Part shown: one piece after another, positions 18,592-26,617 of the stretch | How the letters are laid out: each line of letters begins with the position of its first letter | Position numbering within the stretch: position 1 is the stretch's first letter | DNA from: Methylocystis bryophila | GTDB lineage: Bacteria > Pseudomonadota > Alphaproteobacteria > Rhizobiales > Beijerinckiaceae | Reading direction: 5' to 3' | DNA length: 64,000 bases | NCBI RefSeq assembly: GCF_027925445.1 | Contig: NZ_AP027149.1 | Span: forward strand, 1,302,001-1,366,000 | Position numbers and translations under genes: made by a program | The notes under the pieces: model-generated | Told to the model about the DNA's origin: nothing | The model's input: the letters and a program-made list of their open reading frames with translations, nothing else | Databases searched by the model: none

Positions 18592-20013
18592 ATGGCCGGC
18601 TCGTCTTCGCTCCCCAAAATCGGCGTCGTCACGCTGGCGATCATGAATGTGACGACCGTCGTCAGCCTGAGCGTGCTGCCGTCGGAAGCCAAATACGGCC
18701 CGACCGCGGTGTTTTATTACCTCGTCGCGGCGTTCTTTTTTCTGACGCCCGTCGCGCTCGTGGCGGCGGAGCTCGCCACGGGATGGCCGCAGGAAGGCGG
18801 CGTCTATCGCTGGGTCTCCGAGGCTTTCAGCGATCTCTGGGGCCTGATCGCGATCTTCGCCCTTTGGCTCGCCTTCACGATCATGTTTCCAAGCTGCCTC
18901 ATCTACGGCGCTTCGGCGCTGGCTTTCGCGGGCCCCGACCTGAGATGGGACGAGGCGCTCGCCGCCAACAAGCATTATGTCATCGTGGTCGTGCTGCTGC
19001 TCTATTGGGCGGCGACCTTGGTGTCGCTGCGCGGCGCGACGACCGTCGCGCGCGTCGCCAAATGGGGCGGCGTCATCGGCACGATCTTGCCGGCGGCGCT
19101 GCTCGTCTTCTTCGGCGTGGCCTATTTCGCCTCGGGTCGACCGATATCCGCCGATATCAGTTGGAAGCGATTCTTTCCCCATCTCGTCGATCTGGACAGC
19201 CTGGTTTTGGCGGCGGGCGTTCTACTCTGTTACGCCGGCATCGAGATGAACGCGATCCATGTGACCCAGATCGAGAACCCGTCGAAAAACTACCCGAAAG
19301 CGATTCTCGGCGCCGCTGTGGCGACGCTCCTCATCTATGCGCTCGGCACGCTGACCATCGCCCTTATTCTTTCGCCCGCTCAAATCGATCTCACGCAGGG
19401 CTTGCTCGTCACCTATCGCGACTTCTTCACGCTATTCGGGCTGACGGCGCACGGCATGGGCGTCGATATCGCTTTGGCGCTCGGCGCCTTCAGCTCTGCG
19501 GCGCTCTGGATCTCCGGTCCCTCCTGCGCGCTGGCGGTCGTCGGCGGCTCGGGCTATCTGCCGCCGTTCTTCCAAAAGAAGAACGCGCAGAACATTCCGA
19601 GCCGCATCTTGTTCTTCCAGGGCGCGCTCGTCACGCTGCTGACGCTTTTCTTCGTGCTCATGCCCTCGGTCGAAGCCACTTTCCAATTGCTCAACCAGCT
19701 CTGCACGACGCTCTATCTGCTCATGTATATTCTGATGCTCGCGGCCGCCATTCGGCTGCGCTACAGCCAAAAAAACACGATCCGCGGTTTTACCGTTCCC
19801 GGCGGGCTATGGGGCATGTGGCTCTTGGCCGGCTGCGGAATCATCGTGTCGGTCGCGGCGTTTTTCTTGAGCTTCCTGCCGCCGTCGCAGGTCTTCATCG
19901 GCAGCCCGATCCTCTATTCCGCCATCCTGCTCGCGAGCTTTTTGGCGGCGCTGTCGCTCCCCGTCGGACTCTATCTCTACGCCAAGCCCGCATGGAAGCC
20001 GCGCTTGGCGTAG
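18592..20013 (+). CDS. APC-family amino acid permease (glutamate/GABA antiporter-like)
   Basis: The 473-residue protein has about twelve transmembrane helices. The conserved first helix is followed by EAKYGPTAVFYY, and WPQEGGVYRWV is the substrate-site loop typical of the GadC/YjeM branch of the APC superfamily. GAGGA lies 11 nt before the ATG at 18592. It is flanked upstream by a composite repeat and downstream by a HAD pseudogene, which suggests a rearranged locus. The substrate is inferred only by family. Confidence 0.85.
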   Translation: MAGSSSLPKIGVVTLAIMNVTTVVSLSVLPSEAKYGPTAVFYYLVAAFFFLTPVALVAAELATGWPQEGGVYRWVSEAFSDLWGLIAIFALWLAFTIMFPSCLIYGASALAFAGPDLRWDEALAANKHYVIVVVLLLYWAATLVSLRGATTVARVAKWGGVIGTILPAALLVFFGVAYFASGRPISADISWKRFFPHLVDLDSLVLAAGVLLCYAGIEMNAIHVTQIENPSKNYPKAILGAAVATLLIYALGTLTIALILSPAQIDLTQGLLVTYRDFFTLFGLTAHGMGVDIALALGAFSSAALWISGPSCALAVVGGSGYLPPFFQKKNAQNIPSRILFFQGALVTLLTLFFVLMPSVEATFQLLNQLCTTLYLLMYILMLAAAIRLRYSQKNTIRGFTVPGGLWGMWLLAGCGIIVSVAAFFLSFLPPSQVFIGSPILYSAILLASFLAALSLPVGLYLYAKPAWKPRLA

Positions 20014-20097
20014 AGGGCTTTTCGGATGCCGACCGGGCAGGGAAGCACAGGAGTGTGGGGGGCGACGTGGCGCGTCTCGAGTGGGAGCAGAGCCCGT

Positions 20098-20266
20098 GAT
20101 GGCAAGCTCGACGACAAAGGCGGTTTGATCGCCCATCTCAATCGCCGATCTCATGAGAGAGCAGCATCTTGCCAGCATCCGGTCTGCAGGGTGGACGACC
20201 GTGAGCAGGATGTCCGCGCCGGACGCAACGGCGTTCCTCGATTGGCGTGTTGCGGGGCTATAGCGG
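20098..20266 (+). pseudogene. Decayed fragment of the HAD phosphatase gene
   Basis: The sequence matches the 3' part of the intact HAD gene (18144-18305). It begins with gatggcaag and gacgacaa, has a diverged middle, then resumes with gaccg.gagcaggatgt and cggcgt.cc. Motif IV has become VDDREQD and the frame is altered, with no start codon or complete fold. The remaining 20014-20411 region holds no other gene I can support. Confidence 0.7.
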
Positions 20267-20411
20267 CTGAGATGAATGATCAGCGGCCGATGGGTTCTCC
20301 AAGCGCAAAAGCCCGATCCCTCCGCGGGAAGGTCGGCGGTCGACCGGCCAAGCCTCGAGACGAAGGCTTTATCGCCGCCCGCGCCGAGAGGAGTCGCGCG
20401 TGAGAAGCGAC

Positions 20412-21356
20412 TCAGTCTTTGGCGAGGAAGGCGCTCGGAGCGCCCCAGTTGAAGTGATAATTGACTCCCGCGCGGGCGATCACTCCCTGATAGTTGAAGG
20501 TCGTGTCGGCTGCATTGATGATGGCGACCGAATTCGGCGCGGCGGGGTTGATCAACGGGCTGAGCTGGCCGTTCACGGACCTCGACCCGAGGTCGTAATA
20601 AAGCGCCTCGATTTTCGCGCTCCAGCCGGGCCAGAACATCCATTCGGCGCCGCCGCCGACTGTCCAGCCGGCGCTTGCGGTGTCGAACGACGACCACGTC
20701 GGAGTCACGGGATTTTCGGGATGCGCGTCTTCGTGTCCGGGATGCCAATGATAGCCGCTGGTGTTGACCGCGCCGTTGGTGTTTCCATAGGCGAGGCCGC
20801 CCGTGGCGAAAATCAGCACAGAGGGGGTCGCCAGCAAGCCGAGACGCCCTCTGACTGTGCCGATCCAGTCGAGGCCCGAAGAAACGCTCACAATTCCGCT
20901 TTGCAGATGGAGGAAGTTTTCCGCCGCATGCGTCGTGTTGCCGGAACCGCCGGCGAGACCTGTCGACGAGCCGCTTCCCGAGAGGCCGGTTCCCTGAAAA
21001 TCCGTCTCGAAGCCGACCAGCCAGCTCGGACCGATCAGGAAATTGTAGCCGATTTGCCCGCCGCCGATGACGCCCGCCTGTCCCACGCTGGCGTTTGCGG
21101 TCCGATAGCCGGAGGTCCATCCGAAGGGAAGATTATACACGCCTGCCGCCCAGTCGAAGACCGAGTAGCCCGAGGTCGGGACAATTGTGGATGTGCTGAC
21201 GCCGCCTCCTGCGTTGAGGCCTGCATAGAATCCGGACCAGCTTGGCGGAGGCGCCGGCGAGGGAGAAGCGTCGCCCTTCCAAGGAGCATGGTCGGCGGCA
21301 AGAGCAGAGCCGCCCGTCAGCGCAATCAAGATCGTAGAAATTGAAAGGAGATTCAT
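20412..21356 (-). CDS. Omp25/Omp31-type outer membrane porin-like protein
   Basis: The 314-residue protein has a signal peptide ending ALA (residues 1-20) and a Pro-rich linker. The eight-stranded barrel opens with SWSGFYAGLNAGGG, has GGGQIGYNFLIGPSWLVGFETDF and DWIGTVRGRLGLL strands, and ends in an aromatic NYHFNW strand before a short tail. AAGGAAG precedes the ATG at 21356. A full-length open frame on the other strand is a GC-skew shadow. Confidence 0.9.
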   Translation of the reverse strand: MNLLSISTILIALTGGSALAADHAPWKGDASPSPAPPPSWSGFYAGLNAGGGVSTSTIVPTSGYSVFDWAAGVYNLPFGWTSGYRTANASVGQAGVIGGGQIGYNFLIGPSWLVGFETDFQGTGLSGSGSSTGLAGGSGNTTHAAENFLHLQSGIVSVSSGLDWIGTVRGRLGLLATPSVLIFATGGLAYGNTNGAVNTSGYHWHPGHEDAHPENPVTPTWSSFDTASAGWTVGGGAEWMFWPGWSAKIEALYYDLGSRSVNGQLSPLINPAAPNSVAIINAADTTFNYQGVIARAGVNYHFNWGAPSAFLAKD

Positions 21357-21617
21357 TTCCTTCTTCCTTAAGCGATCGGACTTGTCGCTCGCCATGGCCG
21401 AGGACGCCACGCAGTCGTCGGGACGGCCGTGGGGTCGCATCGTCGCCAAAAGCGCGCGGCTTCTTCTAGGCCTGGATCGAATCACTCCGCACCCCAGCTG
21501 TTTTCGATAATAAGAGAATCGGACGAAAAGCCAACGCCAGACCACAGGGCGCATCGGACGCGCCCTCGGCTACCGCTCTCTCGTTCTTCGATTCTGGATC
21601 ACGCGTAGTCCGACAAT

Positions 21618-21645
21618 ACAAAATCATCGCGACAAAATCATCGCG
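21618..21645. repeat. Two perfect 14-bp direct repeats
   Basis: The unit acaaaatcatcgcg occurs twice head to tail in the 425-bp intergenic region between the divergent porin and waaA genes. Nothing else in that interval could be supported as a gene. Confidence 0.7.
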
Positions 21646-21781
21646 GAGGCCCGTGCCCAACATGAAATTGACCGCGCCCATTGCGTCAGAGCAATCGCGG
21701 CGCGGCGATTTCCAGGCGCGTCCCGCAAGCATGCTATCCTCCCCTTAGAATCGCCGCCAAGAGCCGCTAAGCCCCAACCCC

Positions 21782-23053
21782 ATGCCTCTGCTTCTCCTCT
21801 ATCGATTCGCGACGACGGCGCTCACGCCCCTCGCGCGTCCGCTCCTGCTCACGCGCGCCCGCCAGGGGAAGGAAGACAGAGCGCGGCTCTTCGAGCGCCT
21901 AGGCTTTCCAGGCGCGGAACGTCCGGAGGGTTCGCTCGTCTGGCTGCATGGCGCGAGCGTCGGCGAGGGTCTCTCGCTGCTGCCGCTCCTCGATCGGCTG
22001 CTCTCACGCGGCTATTCCGCGCTGGTCACGACCGGCACGACGAGTTCGGCGCAACTGCTTTGCGAGCGTCTTCCGCCCGGCGCCTGCCATCAATATGCGC
22101 CGCTCGACGCCCCGCCCTTCGTCGCGCGCTTCCTCGACCACTGGCGCCCGGACCTCGCGCTTTTCGCCGAATCGGAAATTTGGCCGAATATGGTGGTGGC
22201 GACCAAAGCGCGGGGCGTTCCCTTCGCGCTCGTCAACGCCCGCATCTCCGAGACGTCGCTTTCGCGCTGGCGCAAGGCGCCTGGCGTCGCCAAGCGGGTC
22301 TTCTCGAAAATCGACCTTTGCTTCGCGCAGGACACGGTGAACGCCGCGCGCTTCGTGGGTCTCGGCGTCAAGGCCGCGAGCGTCGCGGGCAATCTGAAAT
22401 TCGACTCCGCCCCGCTGCGCGCCGATCCGATCGCGCTCGCCGAATTGCGGGGAGCGCTCGGCGCGCGGCCGGTCTTCGCGGCCGTCTCCACGCATCGCGG
22501 CGAGGAGGCCATCGCCTTCGACGCGCATGTCGAGATCGCCGCGGGCTTTCCGGATCTCCTGACGATCCTCGCGCCGCGCCATCCCGAGCGCGGCGAGGAG
22601 ATCGCCGCTGTTGCGGCCGAGCGGGGCTTGACGGTCGCGCGCCGCTCGCAAGGGGAGCGCCCGGAAAAAGAGACGTCGATCTATCTCTTCGACACGCTGG
22701 GGGAGCTGGGCCTCGCCTTTCCGCTCGCCGGCGTCGTCTTCATGGGCCGCTCCTTCGCGCCCGGCGGCGGGCACAATCCGATCGAGCCCGCGCGCTTTGG
22801 CTGCGCCCTGCTGCATGGCCCCGAGGTCGCGGATTTCGGCGAGATTTACGAAGCGCTCGACGCCGCCGGGGGCGCGCTGGCCTGCGCGGACGCGCGCGAG
22901 CTCGCGCGCGCTGGAAAGCGCCTCTTCGCCGAGCCGCGCCGGCTGCGCGAGATGGGGCGGCGCGCGCGCGAGGTCGTGGAAAAGCTCGGCGGCGCCTCGC
23001 AGCGGATCGTCGCGGCGCTGGAGCCCCTGCTCGCGGCGCGCGAGGAGGCGTGA
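21782..23053 (+). CDS. waaA: 3-deoxy-D-manno-octulosonic acid (Kdo) transferase
   Basis: WaaA adds Kdo from CMP-Kdo to lipid IVA at the cytoplasmic face of the inner membrane. The 423-residue GT-B enzyme shows the catalytic-Glu motif WLHGASVGEG, the acceptor-region ESEIWPN, VAGNLKFD, and the C-terminal donor-binding GGGHNPIEPA with a preceding MGRSF. It overlaps lpxK by 4 nt (GTGA), forming a lipid A biosynthesis operon. Confidence 0.95.
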   Translation: MPLLLLYRFATTALTPLARPLLLTRARQGKEDRARLFERLGFPGAERPEGSLVWLHGASVGEGLSLLPLLDRLLSRGYSALVTTGTTSSAQLLCERLPPGACHQYAPLDAPPFVARFLDHWRPDLALFAESEIWPNMVVATKARGVPFALVNARISETSLSRWRKAPGVAKRVFSKIDLCFAQDTVNAARFVGLGVKAASVAGNLKFDSAPLRADPIALAELRGALGARPVFAAVSTHRGEEAIAFDAHVEIAAGFPDLLTILAPRHPERGEEIAAVAAERGLTVARRSQGERPEKETSIYLFDTLGELGLAFPLAGVVFMGRSFAPGGGHNPIEPARFGCALLHGPEVADFGEIYEALDAAGGALACADARELARAGKRLFAEPRRLREMGRRAREVVEKLGGASQRIVAALEPLLAAREEA

Positions 23054-24048
23054 CGCCGCCCCTGCGCGCGCCACAGTTTTGGGGACGGCCCGCAGGGCCG
23101 CTCGCTTTGGCGCTCGCGCCGCTCGGCGCGCTTTATGGGAGCGTGGCCCGCGCCCGTCTCGCGCATCCGGCGCCGCGCACGGCTCTGCCGGTGATCGCGA
23201 TCGGCGGGCTGACGCTCGGCGGCGACGGCAAGACGCCAACGGCGCTGGCGCTGGCGCGGATGCTGCTGGAGCAGGGGGAGCGCCCAGCCTTTCTCACGCG
23301 AGGCTATGGCCGCGCCGGCGCAGGCCTAGCGCCGCTGCGCCCCGATCCGGCCCGCCACGCTGCGCGCGACGTGGGGGATGAGGCGCTGCTGCTCGCGGCG
23401 CTGGCGCCGACCTATGTGGGCGCGGATCGCGCCGCCGCGGCGCGGCTCGCTGGGGCCGAGGGCGCGAGCGTGCTGCTGCTCGACGACGGGCTGCATTCGC
23501 GCAGGCTCCTGCCCGACCTCGCCATTCTCGTCGTCGACGCGGCTTATGGGGCCGGCAATGGGCTCTGTCCGCCCGCGGGTCCCCTGCGCGCGCCGCTGTC
23601 GGCGCAACTCGCCTGCGCCGACGCGGTGATCCTCATCGGGGAAGGCGAGTCTCCCCTCTGGCTGAGACCGGCAAAGACGCTGCTGCGCGGCCGCCTCGTC
23701 GCCGACCCGGCCGCCGCCGCGCGGCTGGCCGGCGCTAGAGTCTTCGCCTTCGCCGGGATCGGCCGGCCGCAGAAGTTTCTTCGCAGCCTTCAGGAGATTG
23801 GCGCGCAGGTCGTGGGCGAGCGCTGGTTTCCCGACCACCACCTCTATGACGAGCGGGAGCTGGCGGCGCTCGCCCGCGCGGCGGAGCGGCGCTCGGCGCG
23901 GCTCGTCACGACGGAGAAGGACGCGCGGCGTTTCGGCGCGGGAAGGGAGATCGAGACGCTGCCCGTCAGGCTCGAATTCGAGAGGCCGGAGCAGGTCGCG
24001 GCGCTGCTGCCGCGTCGCCTCAGCCCTCGCGCTTTTCCTCGTCCTTGA
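23050..24048 (+). CDS. lpxK: Tetraacyldisaccharide 4'-kinase
   Basis: LpxK phosphorylates the 4' position of the lipid A disaccharide at the inner membrane. The 332-residue protein has an N-terminal membrane-associated helix, a P-loop variant GGLTLGGDGKTPTA, LLDDGLHSRRL, and FPDHHLYDERE. The start is GTG at 23050, overlapping the waaA stop codon, with GAGGAGG immediately upstream. Its 3' end overlaps the convergent DUF2093 gene by 29 nt. Confidence 0.94.
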   Translation: MTPPLRAPQFWGRPAGPLALALAPLGALYGSVARARLAHPAPRTALPVIAIGGLTLGGDGKTPTALALARMLLEQGERPAFLTRGYGRAGAGLAPLRPDPARHAARDVGDEALLLAALAPTYVGADRAAAARLAGAEGASVLLLDDGLHSRRLLPDLAILVVDAAYGAGNGLCPPAGPLRAPLSAQLACADAVILIGEGESPLWLRPAKTLLRGRLVADPAAAARLAGARVFAFAGIGRPQKFLRSLQEIGAQVVGERWFPDHHLYDERELAALARAAERRSARLVTTEKDARRFGAGREIETLPVRLEFERPEQVAALLPRRLSPRAFPRP

Positions 24049-24247
24049 TCCGCTGCAATCGCGCCGCCGGGCTGCTGTAGGCCTCCTGGCGATCGACGCT
24101 CCAATAGCGCAACTCTTCGAGCGGGATCGGCTTGCCGGTCACCGCGCAGCGGACATAGGCCCCGGCCTTCCTGACGCGATAGTCCCCGTCCCGATATTCG
24201 AGCTCAGCCTCTCCGGCCGGCTGGGGAGCGCGTTCAAACCGGTTCAT
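24020..24247 (-). CDS. DUF2093 domain protein
   Basis: This 75-residue protein is recognisable as DUF2093 by EYRDGDYRVRKAGAYVRCAVTGKPI and the PLEELRYWSVDRQEAY segment. The function is unknown; it is common in alphaproteobacteria near lpxK. The start at 24247 gives the usual family N-terminus, whereas an upstream Met-rich extension looks non-coding. The gene is convergent with and overlaps lpxK. Confidence 0.85.
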   Translation of the reverse strand: MNRFERAPQPAGEAELEYRDGDYRVRKAGAYVRCAVTGKPIPLEELRYWSVDRQEAYSSPAARLQRIKDEEKREG

Positions 24248-24362
24248 GCGCGGTCGCCTCATCATGCGATGCAAGAGCATCCTCAAGGAGGACATAAGCA
24301 AGTTATCGCGCATTTTTCAATGATTCACTCCATTGTGACAGTTAGACGATATATTGGAACGG

Positions 24363-24403
24363 CGGCAAAAGGCGAGCGTCGGCGCGGCAAAAGGCGAGCG
24401 TCG
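24363..24403. repeat. Two 19-bp direct repeats upstream of the MFS gene
   Basis: The unit cggcaaaaggcgagcgtcg occurs at 24363-24381 and again at 24385-24403, directly in front of the first possible start codon of the MFS transporter frame. Confidence 0.75.
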
Positions 24404-24525
24404 CTATGATCGCCTCGGCGCGGGCGTGTTCTTTTCTGCGAAGCCGCTTCGCGTTTTTCGGGGCGAGCCTCGGGCGGTTTGCGCGAGCGGCCGGCTGGCT
24501 GCTATCGCCTCGATGGGGCTCGAGC

Positions 24526-25821
24526 ATGGGGAAAAGGATGAGCGACGTCGGTCCGGTCAGGCGCAAGGCGGCCTTCGTCTTCATCCTCGTCACCGTCGTG
24601 CTCGACATGCTGGCGCTCGGCGTGATGATTCCCGTGCTTCCAAAGCTCATCACGCAGTTCGAGGGCGGCGACATTTCGCGCGCCGCGGCCGTCTCGGGCG
24701 TGTTCGGTTTCGCCTGGGCGCTGATGCAATTCCTGTTTCAGCCCGTGCTGGGATCGCTGTCCGACCGTTTCGGACGGCGCCCCATCGTGCTCGCCTCCAA
24801 CCTGGGCCTCGGGCTGGATTACATTTTCATGGCGCTCGCCCCCTCCTTGCCGTTCCTCTTCGTCGGGCGGCTGATCTCGGGCGCGACGGCCGCGAGCTTC
24901 TCCACGGCCGGGGCCTATATCGCTGACATTGCGCCGGCGGAGAAGCGGGCAGGGCTTTTTGGCATGCTCGGCGCCGCCTTCGGCTTTGGGTTCATCCTGG
25001 GGCCGGCGATCGGCGGCTGGCTCGGCAATTATGACCTGCGCTTGCCCTTTTGGGCCGCGGCGGCTTTGAGCCTCGCCAATGCGGGCTACGGCTTCTTCAT
25101 CCTCCCCGAGTCGCTTCCGCAAGAGAAGCGCACGCAGAAAATCGCCTGGCGCAGCGCCAATGTTTTCGGCGCGCTGCGGCTGCTCGGCGCCGAGCGCGAG
25201 CTCACCTTGATCGCGGCGGCGGCCTTCCTTTCCTATTTGGCGCATGAGTCGCTGCCGAACCTCTTCGTGCTCTACGCCGACTACCGCTATCATTGGGACG
25301 CGCAAAAGACCGGCTGGGCGCTTGCGCTGGTCGGCGTCTCCCAGACGATCGTCTCCGGCGGCCTCGTGCGACCGGCCGTGGCGCGGCTTGGCGAGCGGAC
25401 CACGCTCGCGATCGCGTTGATTTTCGGGGCGGCGGGCTTCCTACTCTACGCCTTCGCCTCCAGTGACGTGCTCTTTCTCTCGGCGGCGCCGCTCATCGCC
25501 ATGTGGGGAATGGCGAACCCCTCCCTCCAGGGCCTCGCGACGCGGCTTCGCGGCGGGTCCGAACAGGGACGGTTGCAGGGCGCGCTCGCGAGCTTGCGCG
25601 GCGTCTCCGGCATGATCGGGCCGCTGCTCTTCACTCAGATATTCTCGCTGAGCGCCGCGGCCGGCGTCTTTCCGGGCGGCGCCTATCTTCTCTCGGCGGC
25701 GCTGCTCTGCGCGAGCCTCGTCGCTGCGCTCGCCGCCGGATCTGTTCGGCGCGGCTCCCTCTCGCCGAATGCGGCGCAGGGAGAGAGTCAGGGTGAAGGT
25801 TCCGGCCCATTGCTCGGCTGA
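24526..25821 (+). CDS. MFS transporter of the TetA-like (TCR) drug:H+ antiporter group
   Basis: This protein of about 431 residues has twelve transmembrane helices. The first helix reads FVFILVTVVLDMLALGVMIPVLP. Motif A is GSLSDRFGRRPI after helix 2, and helix 5 carries GPAIGGWLG (motif C-like). Starts at 24406, 24526 or 24538 are possible; the family normally begins about ten residues before RRKAAF, which favours 24526 or 24538. The substrate is unknown, and no resistance phenotype can be claimed. Confidence 0.85.
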   Translation: MGKRMSDVGPVRRKAAFVFILVTVVLDMLALGVMIPVLPKLITQFEGGDISRAAAVSGVFGFAWALMQFLFQPVLGSLSDRFGRRPIVLASNLGLGLDYIFMALAPSLPFLFVGRLISGATAASFSTAGAYIADIAPAEKRAGLFGMLGAAFGFGFILGPAIGGWLGNYDLRLPFWAAAALSLANAGYGFFILPESLPQEKRTQKIAWRSANVFGALRLLGAERELTLIAAAAFLSYLAHESLPNLFVLYADYRYHWDAQKTGWALALVGVSQTIVSGGLVRPAVARLGERTTLAIALIFGAAGFLLYAFASSDVLFLSAAPLIAMWGMANPSLQGLATRLRGGSEQGRLQGALASLRGVSGMIGPLLFTQIFSLSAAAGVFPGGAYLLSAALLCASLVAALAAGSVRRGSLSPNAAQGESQGEGSGPLLG

Positions 25822-25948
25822 CGCTACGCCGCAGGCAAGCGCTGAACTCCAATCGCAGCTGCGCGTTGAGCTTAGGCGCTCGCCTTGCGTCGCATGGGGA
25901 ATTCCGTTTAGAGTTTTGCATTGCAATAGGCAGCATTGGAGAGCGAGC

Positions 25949-26353
25949 ATGAGATCAATGGTCACAGAAGGGCTGGCGATCTTGGTGATCGTCTTGGCTG
26001 CGGCGCTTGCGGCCTACTACGACGTGAAGATTTACGACGCGAAGATGCGACGACGACGCAGGGCTCGCCTCCTCGATGCTGCGCGGCGCTTTCTATTCCC
26101 TTATCTGCTCCCTTCACTGGTCATTGCGGGCTTTGCGGCCTATTCTTTCTCGACGCTGGTGATCATTCCCTATTATCCGGGCTCCGCGGCGGTCTGCCGC
26201 TTGCATGATCCGATCTGTCGCGCCCGCATCAATCCGGACGCCAATCAACTCTATTCGATGATCGGCATCGCGATCGCCTGCGTCCTGGCGCTCTTTTACA
26301 TCGCCCTGACGGTGTGGCGCAGGTATTTGAACCGTCCGATCGCCGTTTATTGA
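25949..26353 (+). CDS. Small membrane protein of unknown function
   Basis: This 134-residue protein has three hydrophobic helices (about 8-24, 53-75 and 105-125). An Arg-rich cytoplasmic segment (KMRRRRRARLL) follows helix 1, and a periplasmic loop with two Cys (VCRLHDPIC) precedes helix 3. GGAGAG lies 6 nt before the ATG. I do not recognise the family. It stands alone between the MFS gene and a composite repeat. Confidence 0.7.
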   Translation: MRSMVTEGLAILVIVLAAALAAYYDVKIYDAKMRRRRRARLLDAARRFLFPYLLPSLVIAGFAAYSFSTLVIIPYYPGSAAVCRLHDPICRARINPDANQLYSMIGIAIACVLALFYIALTVWRRYLNRPIAVY

Positions 26354-26410
26354 TCGCGCTGCGCTTGAGCGGAAGCGCGTGAGGTGCACATCTCACGTGA
26401 GGGGACGCGC

Positions 26411-26529
26411 TTTAGAGCATGTCACGGAAAAGCGCGAAGCGGCTTTCCGGTCAGGACATGCTCCAAACTTTTGATTTGGCGCGATTCCCTATCGCTCGAA
26501 CGATTCCGTTCGAGCGGGAAACGCGCTAG
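26411..26529. repeat. Composite palindromic repeat upstream of phaC
   Basis: The first half has arms agagcatgtc / gacatgctc around gcggctttccggtcag. The second half (26473-26529) is a family B element, gatttggcgcgattccc then tcgctcgaacgattccgttc. The same two-part arrangement is seen, diverged, at 35122-35181. Confidence 0.78.
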
Positions 26530-26617
26530 GCCCTCGCAGGCGCGAAGATCGCGTTTTGTTGCAGCGCCAAATGCGCTAAATTCCGTTGTCCCACGAACTT
26601 GAAATCGAGCCTTGCGC

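Noticed and set aside
20400..21344. Full-length plus-strand open frame opposite the Omp31-like gene
   Set aside because: The minus-strand frame has a signal peptide, barrel motifs and a good ribosome-binding site; the plus-strand product has no family features and is a high-G+C shadow.
22060..23049. Long 5' extension of the lpxK frame
   Set aside because: It lies inside waaA in another frame; the GTGA overlap start at 23050 gives a normal LpxK.
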